A stretch of 64,000 nucleotides of DNA, taken from contig NZ_JAHWDP010000003.1 of the NCBI RefSeq assembly GCF_019312585.1, forward strand, positions 496,001 through 560,000, in the 5' to 3' direction. The number at the start of each line of letters is the position of its first letter. Position 1 is the first letter of the stretch. Below the pieces are notes generated by a model, which saw nothing but the letters and a program-made list of their open reading frames with translations, had not been told where the DNA came from and did not search any database. Both the position numbers and the translations under genes were made by a program. Below, piece by piece: positions 44,875-55,834 of this stretch. Source of the stretch: Halomarinibacterium sedimenti (GTDB lineage: Bacteria > Bacteroidota > Bacteroidia > Flavobacteriales > Flavobacteriaceae).

Positions 44875-45675
44875 TTAATTTTCTGTGTTATATTGTGAAA
44901 GTCTTTTTTCTACATCTTGTAAAATTTCATCGGCATCTTGCTTTAGCTCCCCTTCTTTAAAGTATTTCAAAAAACTTTGATAGTACTTTTTTGTTTGATT
45001 TAATCTTTCTTGAACCAAATAAGGCACACTGTTTATAGCAAGTAAATACGAAGCTTCCATTCTTCCGTAGAAAGCTTGCTGTCTATATTTGGAACCAGGA
45101 TGGTCTAAAATAAAATTCTCAAAACTCTCAATCGCTGCCTTGTAATCTGAAATTCTTAAAAATTGATTAGCCGTCTCGTAATCTTTCTTTTCGAGTTTTT
45201 CTTTTAGCTCGGTTACCATCGCATTCGCATTGGGTCGGTATTCAGAATTTGGAAATTTATCTACAAATCCCTGAAGCTTTTCCAAAGCAGTATAGGTATC
45301 TTTTTGATCTAAAGAATACCGAGGTGATAACTCATAATAACTCTTTGCGGAGCGATATGACGCTATTTCAACACTATCACTCTTGGGATAGGAAATTACA
45401 AATCGCTCAAATTGATATCCCGAAAGATAAAAGTCCTCAAGATTGTAAAAAGTATTGGCATAACGAAACATTAAAGGTTCTGCCTGAGGCTTCCCTCGAT
45501 AGGCAGGGACAATTTGTTCCATTAAAGCCAAGGCCTTTTTATATTTTCCCGCTTTATAAAGGGAATCTGCAGCTGTGTATTTCTTTGCAGAATCGTCCGA
45601 TCTAAGTAGCTTTTGATAGGAACTACAAGAGGATAAAAGTACGGCTGCAAAAATAAATAAAAGGCTCTTTTTCAT
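44875..45675 (-). CDS. bamD: Outer membrane protein assembly factor BamD
   Basis: 266 aa from ATG 45675. Lipoprotein signal with lipobox LLSSCSS (Cys17). TPR-type repeats cover about 35-245 (AADSLYKAGKYKKAL, YANTFYNLEDFYLSGYQFERF, AIESFENFILDHPGSKY). The family is a periplasm-facing lipoprotein of the BAM complex that inserts beta-barrel proteins. The promoter box (45702-45695) rules out the upstream ATG at 45690 as efficient start. rpoZ and coaBC follow. Confidence 0.92.
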   Translation of the reverse strand: MKKSLLFIFAAVLLSSCSSYQKLLRSDDSAKKYTAADSLYKAGKYKKALALMEQIVPAYRGKPQAEPLMFRYANTFYNLEDFYLSGYQFERFVISYPKSDSVEIASYRSAKSYYELSPRYSLDQKDTYTALEKLQGFVDKFPNSEYRPNANAMVTELKEKLEKKDYETANQFLRISDYKAAIESFENFILDHPGSKYRQQAFYGRMEASYLLAINSVPYLVQERLNQTKKYYQSFLKYFKEGELKQDADEILQDVEKRLSQYNTEN

Positions 45676-45694
45676 TGTTTTAAAAAACATCGTG

Positions 45695-45724
45695 CAAAAG
45701 TAGTGAAATTAAAGTGATTACAAA
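45695..45724 (-). promoter_or_regulatory. Promoter of bamD-rpoZ-coaBC
   Basis: On the minus strand TTTG (45724-45721), 18-nt spacer and TACTTTTG (45702-45695). One of the best matches to the consensus in the window; the -7 box ends 19 nt before ATG 45675. Confidence 0.8.
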
Positions 45725-45810
45725 AACTAATTTATGGGACTAAAATACCCTTTCTATAAAGAGTCAACATCCTTTTCTGAAAAGTTTAACGCACTATTAA
45801 ACAATTCATT

Positions 45811-46686
45811 TTAAAAGGATGCCACAAAAGAAGCGATCTTTTTCTTTAAATTCTCGCTAGCACCTACCAATGGTAGCCTAACAGTGTCACCGCAAATTCC
45901 TAATTCTTTAAAAACTATTTTTATCCCCACTGGATTTCCTTCGGCAAAAATATAATCGATGGCAGGCGCTAATTTATAGTGAATAGCATACGCCTCATCC
46001 ACTTTTCTGTTTAATCCTAATCGGATCATTTCTGAAAATTCTTTTGGAAAACCTTCTCCAATTACCGAAATTACACCCGCTCCGCCTGCCAACACCATAG
46101 GTAACGCAATCATATCGTCACCAGAAATCACCAAAAAGTCACTAGGAGTGCCATCTATCATTCGCATGGCTTGCACAATATCGCCTGCAGCTTCCTTAAT
46201 AGCTACAATATTTTCAAAATCATTGGCCAATCGAACTACGGTTTCAGGAAGCATATTACTGGCTGTTCTTACCGGCACATTATATAAAATAATGGGCAAT
46301 GGACTTGCTTTGGAAATAGCCGCAAAATGCTGATAAATACCTTCTTGCGAAGGTTTGTTATACATTGGGGATACCGAAAGTATTGCGGTAAAGGCAGAAA
46401 GATCTCTTGTCTTTAATTCGTTAACAACAGCTTGTGTATCGTTACCCCCAACACCAAGTACTAATGGTAATCTATCATTATTAACCTCAATGACAGTGTC
46501 TATAACTAATTTTTTTTCCTCTTTAGTAAGGGTCACACTTTCCCCTGTGGTACCTAAAACCACCAAATATTCAATGCCATTTTCAACTTGAAAGTTAACA
46601 ACACGTTTTAACCCTTCAACATCAACTTTAAAATCGTTTGTAAACGGAGTAACCAGCGCTACTCCTGTACCCATAAGTGCTTTCAT
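45811..46686 (-). CDS. dapA: 4-hydroxy-tetrahydrodipicolinate synthase
   Basis: 291 aa. Condenses aspartate semialdehyde and pyruvate at the entry of the DAP/lysine pathway. [27 protein letters not shown] (Thr-Thr-Gly-Glu), the proton-relay Tyr in ILYNVPVRT, catalytic Lys in [12 protein letters not shown] (about residue 164), and [21 protein letters not shown]. Starts right after the DUF6913 stop. dapD and dapF are elsewhere in the window. A weak hairpin (45785-45803, GTTTAA/TTAAAC) lies downstream. Confidence 0.96.
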   Translation of the reverse strand: MKALMGTGVALVTPFTNDFKVDVEGLKRVVNFQVENGIEYLVVLGTTGESVTLTKEEKKLVIDTVIEVNNDRLPLVLGVGGNDTQAVVNELKTRDLSAFTAILSVSPMYNKPSQEGIYQHFAAISKASPLPIILYNVPVRTASNMLPETVVRLANDFENIVAIKEAAGDIVQAMRMIDGTPSDFLVISGDDMIALPMVLAGGAGVISVIGEGFPKEFSEMIRLGLNRKVDEAYAIHYKLAPAIDYIFAEGNPVGIKIVFKELGICGDTVRLPLVGASENLKKKIASFVASF

Positions 46687-47202
46687 CTATACTTTATTTA
46701 AAAGGGTTATATATTTCTTTAATTCGGCTGTAAAAGTAGGCAAATCGTTTGTGGAAACCGCAATTAATAAGTCGTATAATCGTGGGTCTGCATCCTTAAA
46801 ACCAACTTTAAATTTTGCTTTACTTTCTGAAACCAATAAATCTAAAAACCTGTGTTTTCCATCATACAATCCCACTAAAACATCAAAATCTCGTTCTAAA
46901 AATTCCTTTGCATTCTGATTTTGAATTTCACCTTTCCAATTAAAATCTTTGTTATTTATCTGATTTTGCTGAAGTGTAGGTAACTTCTTTTTCACTTCCA
47001 TAAATGAAAAAACCTTTACATCTTTAGGTTGCAATCCGAATATTTTTGAAAAATCATGGAGTTTTTCAAAGTCCTGAAACAACATCTCATCTACCAAAAA
47101 TCCTAGGGTTTTCATCTTCGAATTTATCTGCGAAGTATCCCTATTTTTTATATTCTTTTCGGTATGTTTTTGTAAGGCTCTTTTTTTTAAATTTTCAAAC
47201 AT
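46687..47202 (-). CDS. DUF6913 family protein
   Basis: 171 aa, soluble and basic at the N-terminus (FENLKKRALQKHTEK). No catalytic motif recognised; LERDFDVLVGLYDGKHRFLDLL and FKVGFKDADPRLYDLLI are the conserved parts. Bacteroidota-restricted, regularly between ligA and dapA, which is the only clue to function. The ATG at 47202 is preferred to the TTG two codons upstream. The stop adjoins the dapA start, so the two are likely co-translated. Confidence 0.75.
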   Translation of the reverse strand: MFENLKKRALQKHTEKNIKNRDTSQINSKMKTLGFLVDEMLFQDFEKLHDFSKIFGLQPKDVKVFSFMEVKKKLPTLQQNQINNKDFNWKGEIQNQNAKEFLERDFDVLVGLYDGKHRFLDLLVSESKAKFKVGFKDADPRLYDLLIAVSTNDLPTFTAELKKYITLLNKV

Positions 47203-47258
47203 TCTCAATCGTAAATTCGGAGTAAAAATACAATTTTAAAGAGTGAAACGAATGTAAT

Positions 47259-49286
<2,028 letters not shown>

Positions 49287-49289
49287 TTA

Positions 49290-49880
49290 TTAAGTCCGTT
49301 CTGGACTTAACCATTTTGGAATCTTTGGTGCTTTGAATTGTTCCATTTTTTCAAGAAGTATATCGATGGAATCTGAAACCAAAAGTAACTCATAGTTCTT
49401 CATTTTTAGGAGTCCTTTTCTCACCATAGTTTCTAGTAACTGTAACAAATCATCATAAAAATGATTGACATTTAATAATCCAATGGGTTTGTTATGCAAC
49501 CCTAACTGGAGCCATGTAAGAATTTCGAAGAGTTCTTCTAAGGTACCCATTCCCCCAGGCAGCGCTATAAAGCCATCACTCACTTCTTGCATTTTCATTT
49601 TTCTATCGTGCATGTTTTCAGTAGTAATTAGTTGCGAAAGCCCAAGATGCACGACTTCTTTTTTCTTTAAAAATTCAGGAATAATACCAATTACTGCACC
49701 ATTATTATCCAAAACAGATTTTGCCAAAATACCCATAACACCAATCTTGGCAGCACCATATACTAGCGTTATATCTCGATTTGCAAAAGTCTCTCCTAAC
49801 ATCATTGCAGCTTGTGCAATAGCTAAATCGTTACCTTCGCTACTACCACAAAAAACACATATTTTTTCTAGTTTATTCAC
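49290..49880 (-). CDS. LOG family protein (TIGR00730, Rossmann fold)
   Basis: 196 aa. ICVFCGSSEGND at the N-terminus and the PGGMGTLEELFEILTW motif (about 108-123) define the LOG/lysine-decarboxylase-like family. Plant and some bacterial members release cytokinin bases from riboside monophosphates; bacterial roles probably concern nucleotide salvage. The start lies 8 nt inside the prmC 3' end, so the two are coupled. Confidence 0.9.
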   Translation of the reverse strand: MNKLEKICVFCGSSEGNDLAIAQAAMMLGETFANRDITLVYGAAKIGVMGILAKSVLDNNGAVIGIIPEFLKKKEVVHLGLSQLITTENMHDRKMKMQEVSDGFIALPGGMGTLEELFEILTWLQLGLHNKPIGLLNVNHFYDDLLQLLETMVRKGLLKMKNYELLLVSDSIDILLEKMEQFKAPKIPKWLSPERT

Positions 49881-50721
49881 CTAAAGTACATTTTATCATT
49901 CGGTCCTTTCCGAAGAAATCTTGTTTTAATTCAATTTCAGAAAAACTTTCTCTTTCTAGTAATTGAATAACCTCTTTACTAAGATACTCATTTATTTCGA
50001 AGAACAGAAAACCATTAGGATTAAGATAGTTCTTTGCCAACTTAGCTATTTTGGAATAAAATAACAACGGGTTGTCATCTTCCACAAAAAGTGCGGATGC
50101 AGGTTCAAAATCTAACACGTTTTTTTGCATCATTTCTTTTTCTGAATTCCGAACATAAGGCGGATTGGAAATAATTACATCATACTTTTGAGGTAAAGTC
50201 GATGTGCCTAAAATATCTTTTTTACTAAAATTTACTGTTACCTTATTATATATAGCATTTTCTGAAGCTACTTTTAAAGCTTCTTCAGAAATATCCATAG
50301 CTGAAACTTTTACGGCTGGTAGATTCTTTGCAAGCGCAATAGCGATACATCCCGAGCCAGTTCCAATATCCAATAAGGCTCTGTGATTTTTATTGCAATT
50401 TACTATTATCCAATCGACCAATTCTTCAGTTTCTGGACGAGGAATGAGTGTAGCAGGAGTTACTTTAAAAGGGAGACCGTAAAATTCGGTTTTGCCCAAT
50501 ACATATTGGATGGGCTCAAAATGTTGCAAGCGATTTAATGCTTCCGTAAATTGCTGGGTAATCCTTTCTGAAACTTCGTATTGTTTTTTTAAAACTGTGT
50601 CAACTTTTGAAAAATTTAAATGCTTTTCAACTAACAGAAAAAAGAAGGATTCAATTTCTTCTGAAGGATATAACCCTTCAAGATTATGGGCAAAATATAT
50701 TTTTAGTTTTTCAATTGTCAC
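49873..50721 (-). CDS. prmC: Peptide chain release factor N(5)-glutamine methyltransferase
   Basis: 282 aa. Methylates the GGQ glutamine of release factors. An N-terminal helical RF-binding domain (1-85), then YVLGKTEFYGLPFKV, IPRPETEELVDWI, SAM site LLDIGTGSGCIAIALA, and NPPYV (about residue 188). Same strand and overlapping with the LOG gene; the GNAT gene ends 3 nt upstream. Confidence 0.94.
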   Translation of the reverse strand: MTIEKLKIYFAHNLEGLYPSEEIESFFFLLVEKHLNFSKVDTVLKKQYEVSERITQQFTEALNRLQHFEPIQYVLGKTEFYGLPFKVTPATLIPRPETEELVDWIIVNCNKNHRALLDIGTGSGCIAIALAKNLPAVKVSAMDISEEALKVASENAIYNKVTVNFSKKDILGTSTLPQKYDVIISNPPYVRNSEKEMMQKNVLDFEPASALFVEDDNPLLFYSKIAKLAKNYLNPNGFLFFEINEYLSKEVIQLLERESFSEIELKQDFFGKDRMIKCTLGE

Positions 50722-50724
50722 AAC

Positions 50725-51210
50725 CTACAAATCCAATAACATATTAACTCCGCATGCGTGATGCCCTGTATCTCCCATCGCTCCATCGATATAACGAAAT
50801 CCGTATTTTTTGTATAATTTTTGAGCCGCTTCCATATAAGACATGGTTTCTAGATAGCATTTTTCGTAACCAAATTCCTTTGCCTTATTTAAACAGATAT
50901 CGATCATTTTAGTGCCCAATCCTCTTCCCCTAGCTTCGTCTAAAAAGTACATTTTTTGAAGTTCACAAACATTCCCTTCATAATTGTCCAATTGTGCAAT
51001 TCCACCGCCACCAATGAGTTTCCCGTTTTCTTCCAAAACAAAATAAGCAGAACGTGTTTTTTGATAGGTTTCATACATGCAGTCTAGCGAAGCATCGGCA
51101 TATGCAGTACCTACCTTTGGCACATTAAAATCTTCCAAAACACGTCGAATTATTTTGGCAACTTGCACATTATCTTTGGGTTGAATAGGACGAATTATAG
51201 GAGCATTCAT
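50725..51210 (-). CDS. GNAT-family N-acetyltransferase
   Basis: 161 aa single-domain GNAT. IRPIQPKDNVQVAKIIR start, central LIGGGGIAQL, acetyl-CoA site LDEARGRGLGTKMIDICL (about 104-121), then YLETMSYMEAAQKLYKKYGFR. Substrate unknown. It heads the prmC-LOG run and is divergent from ribD by 29 nt. Confidence 0.85.
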   Translation of the reverse strand: MNAPIIRPIQPKDNVQVAKIIRRVLEDFNVPKVGTAYADASLDCMYETYQKTRSAYFVLEENGKLIGGGGIAQLDNYEGNVCELQKMYFLDEARGRGLGTKMIDICLNKAKEFGYEKCYLETMSYMEAAQKLYKKYGFRYIDGAMGDTGHHACGVNMLLDL

Positions 51211-51227
51211 ATCTAATTAATTACTCG

Positions 51228-51235
51228 TATTTTTG
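51228..51235 (+). promoter_or_regulatory. -7 element of ribD
   Basis: TATTTTTG ends 4 nt before the GTG start of ribD, in the 29-bp gap between divergent genes. The transcription start should fall at or beside the start codon. There is no room for an FMN riboswitch. Confidence 0.55.
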
Positions 51236-51239
51236 AGCT

Positions 51240-52283
51240 GTGAAGATACACGAAAAATATATGATGCGCTGCATAGAACTCGCCAAAAATGGGCTTGGGA
51301 CTACCTATCCCAATCCGTTGGTTGGTAGCGTGATTGTGTACCACAATTCAATCATTGGCGAAGGATGGCATCAGAAAGCGGGTGCTCCCCATGCAGAGGT
51401 AAATGCCATTTTAAATGTAAAGGATACAAGTGTATTAAAGGACGCAACCCTCTATGTAAATTTAGAGCCTTGCAGTCATTTTGGAAAGACCCCGCCCTGC
51501 TCCGATTTAATTATAGAAAAGGGTATTAAAAAAGTGGTCATTGGTTGCACAGATCCCAACCCAAAAGTGGCAGGAAAAGGAATTCAAAAATTGAAAGATG
51601 CTGGATGTGAAGTTATTGTAAATGTGCTTCAAAAAGAAGCGGAGGCTTTGAATAAACGATTTTTTACATTTCAGAATAAAAAACGGCCATTCATTATATT
51701 AAAATGGGCTCAAACACAAGATGGTTTCATGGCTCCAAAAGAAAAAAAGGAGCAAAAGCCCGTTTGGATTACCAATGAATTTTCGAGACAACTTGTGCAT
51801 AAAATGCGCTCCGAAGAACAAGCTATTTTGGTGGGAACTAAAACTGTACTTGATGACAATCCCATTTTAACCACCCGCCATTGGGAGGGCAACTCACCCA
51901 TTCGTATTGTTTTAGATCGAGCATTAAAAATTCAAAAAAATGCTTCTGTCCTTGATGGTAACGTGAAAACGATTGTGCTTACTGAAATTTCAAGAGAAAA
52001 TATTGACAATTTAGTTTATGAAACAATCGATTTTTCAGAAAATATAGCCAAACAAGTTTGCGAAGTATTATATAAACTTAACATCCAAAGTGTGATAGTA
52101 GAAGGAGGTGCAAAAACACTTCAAACCTTTATAGATGAAAATCTTTGGGATGAAACTTTTGTTTTTAAAGGCTCTACTTCATTTTACGAAGGACTTAAAG
52201 CTCCAATAATGAAAGATAAATTGCTTTCAGAAATACAAATTAAAAACGACCTATTGTTCCATTACATAAACACATCCTTTTGA
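51240..52283 (+). CDS. ribD: Bifunctional riboflavin biosynthesis deaminase/reductase
   Basis: 347 aa. The deaminase domain (1-145) has the zinc ligands HAEVNAI (His51, Glu53) and PCSHFGKTPPC (Cys78 and Cys87). The reductase domain (150-347) has PFIILKWAQTQDGFM, GTKTVLDDNPILTTR and VEGGAKTLQTFI, the NADPH/substrate pocket. It makes the ribitylaminouracil precursor of riboflavin. The start is GTG; the first residues align with family N-termini. Its stop overlaps the next start (TTGA). Confidence 0.95.
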   Translation: MKIHEKYMMRCIELAKNGLGTTYPNPLVGSVIVYHNSIIGEGWHQKAGAPHAEVNAILNVKDTSVLKDATLYVNLEPCSHFGKTPPCSDLIIEKGIKKVVIGCTDPNPKVAGKGIQKLKDAGCEVIVNVLQKEAEALNKRFFTFQNKKRPFIILKWAQTQDGFMAPKEKKEQKPVWITNEFSRQLVHKMRSEEQAILVGTKTVLDDNPILTTRHWEGNSPIRIVLDRALKIQKNASVLDGNVKTIVLTEISRENIDNLVYETIDFSENIAKQVCEVLYKLNIQSVIVEGGAKTLQTFIDENLWDETFVFKGSTSFYEGLKAPIMKDKLLSEIQIKNDLLFHYINTSF

Positions 52284-53152
52284 TAGCACTATTATTAAGC
52301 ATTCTTGCTTCAACCACCATTCTGGTTGTTTTTAAACTTTTTGAACGCTTTAAAATCAATAATTTTCAAGCCATTGTTGTTAATTATATAGTTGCAGGAA
52401 CCTTTGGTTTTCTGTTGCAAGGAGACACAGAAAAAATGGCCACCCTGCATCAATTTTCGTGGTTTTACTATGCTCTAGCATTGGGTAGTTTCTTTATCTC
52501 TATTTTCTTTTTAATGGCATTAACGACACAGAGAAGTGGCCTTTCGGTGGTTTCGGTTGCTACTAAAATGAGTGTGGTAATTCCAATTATTTTTGGATTA
52601 CTTTACTATAAAGAAAGTTTAGGCATTTTAAAAGGCATTGGAATCTTACTTGCGTTGTTTGCCGTCTATCTTGCTTCCATAAAGAATAAACACGGACTCA
52701 CCATTCAGAAGAAAAATCTCATTTTTCCACTTTTGGTGTTTTTAGGAAGTGGTATTATAGATACGGGGATTAAGTTTATTGAAGAAGGATTTGTGGCTCC
52801 TGAAGATGTTGCCATATTTTCATCTACGCTATTTTATGCAGCAGGATCAATTGGGCTTTTGGCACTTCTGGTTCAAAAACTTAAAGGTACATTGAAGTTT
52901 GAGACAAAAAGTATTTTGGGCGGAATTGCACTTGGGATACCCAATTTTTTCAGCCTCTATTTTTTGGTAGGAGCGCTTAGAAGTGATATTATGGAAAGCT
53001 CCGGAATATTTACAGTAAATAACATTGGAATTGTTACACTTTCAACGTTTGTTGCAATTTTGTTGTTTAAAGAAAAACTTATTCCAAAGAATTGGTTAGG
53101 GATTATACTTGCCCTCGTTAGCATTGGTTTAATTGCACTTTCAAAAATGTAA
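52280..53152 (+). CDS. EamA/DMT-family transporter
   Basis: 290 aa with ten predicted transmembrane segments in two EamA halves (about 1-135 and 145-290). TTQRSGLSVVSVATKMSVVIPII and SSGIFTVNNIGIVTLSTFVAILLF (conserved EamA loops) mark the two halves. Substrate unknown; the family exports metabolites and amino acids. The start is TTG, overlapping the ribD stop; riboflavin-related export is possible but only by context. yigZ follows with a 1-nt overlap. Confidence 0.85.
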   Translation: MIALLLSILASTTILVVFKLFERFKINNFQAIVVNYIVAGTFGFLLQGDTEKMATLHQFSWFYYALALGSFFISIFFLMALTTQRSGLSVVSVATKMSVVIPIIFGLLYYKESLGILKGIGILLALFAVYLASIKNKHGLTIQKKNLIFPLLVFLGSGIIDTGIKFIEEGFVAPEDVAIFSSTLFYAAGSIGLLALLVQKLKGTLKFETKSILGGIALGIPNFFSLYFLVGALRSDIMESSGIFTVNNIGIVTLSTFVAILLFKEKLIPKNWLGIILALVSIGLIALSKM

Positions 53153-53763
53153 TGGAAAAAGACACCTATAAAACCATAAAGAAACCCTCACCCGAAGTCT
53201 TATTTAAAGATAGAGGGAGTAAGTTTTTTGGATATTCCTTTCCAGTAACAACAGAAGATGAAACTAAAGAACACATTGAGGCTTTAAAGAAGCAACACCA
53301 CACGGCACGGCATTGGTGTTATGCTTGGCAGCTTGGTAAGCACTACGAACACTATCGTGCCAATGACGACGGAGAACCAAGTAATAGTGCAGGAATGCCT
53401 ATTTACGGACAACTACAATCTTTTGAAGTCACTAATATCCTGGTTGTGATTGTACGTTATTTTGGAGGTACTAAATTAGGTGTTGGAGGATTGATTCAAG
53501 CCTATAAAACTGCGGCTCAAATGGCCTTAGAGGCTTCAAAGATTGTTGAACTCACCATTGACGATTTATATAAGCTTCAGTTTGATTATCCCGAAATGAA
53601 TACCGTAATGCGAATTATTAAGGAGGAAGACCTAACTATTGTCAATCAAAAATTGGAGTTGAATTGTGAGATTCAAATGGCTGTAAGAAAAAAAGATTCG
53701 GAAAAAATATTTGAACTTTTTGAAAACACCTATAAGGTGTTCATTAAAAAAATAGAGGATTAA
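53152..53763 (+). CDS. yigZ: YigZ/IMPACT family protein
   Basis: 203 aa. RGSKFFGYSFPV, HWCYAWQLG, the NDDGEPSNSAGMPI motif, and YFGGTKLGVGGLIQAYK define the UPF0029/IMPACT family; the C-terminal about 60 residues are the ferredoxin-like tail. Proposed role in translation control or proteolysis. Third gene of the ribD unit. Converges on the thioesterase gene with a 4-nt overlap. Confidence 0.92.
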   Translation: MEKDTYKTIKKPSPEVLFKDRGSKFFGYSFPVTTEDETKEHIEALKKQHHTARHWCYAWQLGKHYEHYRANDDGEPSNSAGMPIYGQLQSFEVTNILVVIVRYFGGTKLGVGGLIQAYKTAAQMALEASKIVELTIDDLYKLQFDYPEMNTVMRIIKEEDLTIVNQKLELNCEIQMAVRKKDSEKIFELFENTYKVFIKKIED

Positions 53764-54158
53764 TTTTTTAACTTTTCAATTAAATAATCGGGCGCTCTTC
53801 TAATTTTTTGAGTAACAGTATCAATAAAAACCAAGGTCGTATTTGCAGTGACAAGCAACTCATTTTTCTCATTAAAAATCTTATAATAAAATTCAATCTT
53901 GGCTGTAGGAATATTCTGTAATTCGGTAATCACAGTTATTACATCATCATAACGTGCTGGAAGTCTATAATTTATTTCAAGTTTAGTAACCGGAAGTTGA
54001 ATATTGTTTTCTTCCATCCATTTGTAAGAAAATCCCAACTCCCGTAACCATTCGGTTCGTCCTTGTTCGAGGTATTGTGCATAATTTCCATAGTACACAA
54101 CCCCCATTTGGTCGGTCTCTCCATAACGCACTCTCATTTTTGTAATAGTTTTTCTCAT
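53760..54158 (-). CDS. Acyl-CoA thioesterase, YbgC/hotdog family
   Basis: 132 aa from ATG 54158. The reading frame runs on to 54305, but the upstream part is low-complexity and unlike the family, so the shorter form is chosen; GGGAG lies 6 nt before this ATG, a rare good Shine-Dalgarno here. The hotdog catalytic Asp16 is in GETDQMGVVYYGNY, then EQGRTEWLRELGFSY. Hydrolyses short or medium acyl-CoA; in Proteobacteria YbgC is linked to the Tol system. Stands alone beside dnaA. Confidence 0.88.
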   Translation of the reverse strand: MRKTITKMRVRYGETDQMGVVYYGNYAQYLEQGRTEWLRELGFSYKWMEENNIQLPVTKLEINYRLPARYDDVITVITELQNIPTAKIEFYYKIFNEKNELLVTANTTLVFIDTVTQKIRRAPDYLIEKLKN

Positions 54159-54281
54159 ATTTTCTCCCGAAAAAAGGAACTTTTTTTGTAGCTTTATCGA
54201 AGATGTAGTATGGGGAAAAAAAATTAGAAATTCAATACCCTTTCTATTTTTTTTTTCACTTTTTTGTTCACATATTTGCAA

Positions 54282-54298
54282 TGTTAAGAAAATGTTAG
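54282..54298. promoter_or_regulatory. Direct repeat TGTTAA/TGTTAG upstream of dnaA
   Basis: TGTTAA (54282-54287) and TGTTAG (54293-54298), 11 bp apart, 70-86 nt before the dnaA ATG. Same phasing as upstream of the two-component operon. Confidence 0.35.
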
Positions 54299-54367
54299 AG
54301 GACATTCTTTTCTCTTAGTTCTTAATCGCAAATTTAACTAACTAAACTTCAAAATAGAAGCCCAATT

Positions 54368-55795
54368 ATGAGTAAAACTGCTGAAACAGTTTGGAGCAAT
54401 TGTTTGTCCTTTATTGAAGATAATATATCGACACAAGCTTACAAAACATGGTTTGAACCCATTAAAGCAGTAAAACTCAACGACAATGCTCTAAGTATTC
54501 AAGTTCCTAGTAAGTTTTTTTATGAGTGGCTGGAAGAGCATTACGTAAAGCTGTTAAAAGTAGCCCTTACCAAAGAATTAGGTGCAAAAGCCAAACTGGT
54601 GTATATCATTAAAATGGAGAACACCTATGGCAATAAGCAACCTTTTACTGAAAAAATACCGAGTTCCAATCGAAGTCAAATGAAAGACCAAGAGGTCGAT
54701 GTTCCGTTAAAGAACAAAAGCCCAGAGCTTAAAAACCCATTTGTGATTCCTGGAATTCGAAATGTAAAAATTGAATCGCAATTAAATCCTAATTATAGTT
54801 TCGATAATTTCCTTGAAGGTGAATCGAATCGTTTAGCCCGTTCTGCTGGCTATGCAGTAGCCAATAAACCTGGAGGAACTTCCTTTAACCCATTATTGAT
54901 TTTTGGAGGCGTGGGATTAGGAAAAACACATTTGGCACATGCTATTGGCGTTGAGATAAAAGAAAAGTACCCTGAAAAAACGGTGCTTTATATTTCTGCT
55001 GAAAAGTTTACACAACAATATATTGAGTCTGTAAAAAAGAATAACCGAAACGATTTCATTCATTTTTACCAAATTATGGATGTGTTGATTGTGGATGATA
55101 TTCAATTACTTTCAGGGAAAGCAGGGACACAAGATGTGTTCTTCCACATATTTAACCATTTACATCAAAACGGCAAACAGGTAATTCTTACCAGTGATAA
55201 GGCACCTGTAGATATGATAGATATCGAGCAACGTTTGTTATCTCGATTTAAATGGGGACTTTCTGCAGAGTTAAACCATCCAGATTACGATACACGAGTG
55301 GCTATTATCAAGAATAAGCTTTACAGAGACGGTGTGGAAATGCCTGAAGATATTGTGGAGTTTTTGGCTAACAACATTAAAACAAACATTCGAGAACTTG
55401 AAGGGGCTATCATTTCATTAATTGCTCATTCTTCTTTCAACAAGAGAGAAATTACTATCGATCTTGCTAAAAAGATAGTAGACAATTACGTGAAATATAC
55501 CAAGCGTGAAGTTTCTATCGACTATATTCAGAAGATAGTAAGTGATTATTTCCAGATGGATGTGGATACGCTTCAATCGAAAACCCGAAAGCGACATATT
55601 GTTCAAGCACGGCAATTGGCGATGTTCTTTGCAAAAAAGTTTACAAAGGCATCCTTAGCATCTATTGGTTCACAAATTGGTCAACGAGATCACGCCACCG
55701 TATTGCACGCTTGTAAAACGGTCGATAATCTTTCGAGTACCGATAAGCAATTCAAAAAATATGTTGACGACCTCAACAAGAAATTAACCTTATAA
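54368..55795 (+). CDS. dnaA: Chromosomal replication initiator protein DnaA
   Basis: 475 aa. Domain I (1-90, VWSNCLSFIEDNISTQAYKTWFEPI), linker, AAA+ domain III with Walker A GGVGLGKTH (about 179-187), Walker B VLIVDDIQLLSGK and sensor ILTSDKAP, RLLSRFKWGL; domain IV with the DnaA signature RDHATVLHACKT for DnaA-box recognition. Complete. Upstream (54159-54367) I find no cluster of DnaA boxes; TTGTTCACA near 54263 is the closest. Ends in a strong terminator. Confidence 0.97.
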   Translation: MSKTAETVWSNCLSFIEDNISTQAYKTWFEPIKAVKLNDNALSIQVPSKFFYEWLEEHYVKLLKVALTKELGAKAKLVYIIKMENTYGNKQPFTEKIPSSNRSQMKDQEVDVPLKNKSPELKNPFVIPGIRNVKIESQLNPNYSFDNFLEGESNRLARSAGYAVANKPGGTSFNPLLIFGGVGLGKTHLAHAIGVEIKEKYPEKTVLYISAEKFTQQYIESVKKNNRNDFIHFYQIMDVLIVDDIQLLSGKAGTQDVFFHIFNHLHQNGKQVILTSDKAPVDMIDIEQRLLSRFKWGLSAELNHPDYDTRVAIIKNKLYRDGVEMPEDIVEFLANNIKTNIRELEGAIISLIAHSSFNKREITIDLAKKIVDNYVKYTKREVSIDYIQKIVSDYFQMDVDTLQSKTRKRHIVQARQLAMFFAKKFTKASLASIGSQIGQRDHATVLHACKTVDNLSSTDKQFKKYVDDLNKKLTL

Positions 55796-55800
55796 TTCTT

Positions 55801-55823
55801 CCCGCATCTTGCGGGATTTTTTT
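55801..55823 (+). terminator. Terminator of dnaA
   Basis: CCCGCA-TCT-TGCGGG (55801-55815), then A and seven T. It starts 6 nt after the dnaA stop. Confidence 0.92.
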
Positions 55824-55834
55824 ATTTTACCCTA

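Noticed and set aside
45785-45803. Terminator of dapA
   Set aside because: GTTTAA/TTAAAC is a weak 6-bp AT-rich stem with only TTTT after it on the minus strand.
51211-51239. FMN riboswitch before ribD
   Set aside because: The gap is 29 bp, far too short; transcription probably starts at the start codon.
54159-54305. N-terminal extension of the thioesterase
   Set aside because: The extra 49 residues are low-complexity and unlike hotdog thioesterases; a good ribosome site precedes ATG 54158.
54159-54367. Replication origin beside dnaA
   Set aside because: No cluster of DnaA boxes (TTATNCACA) was seen; only one poor match near 54263. GC skew would be needed.
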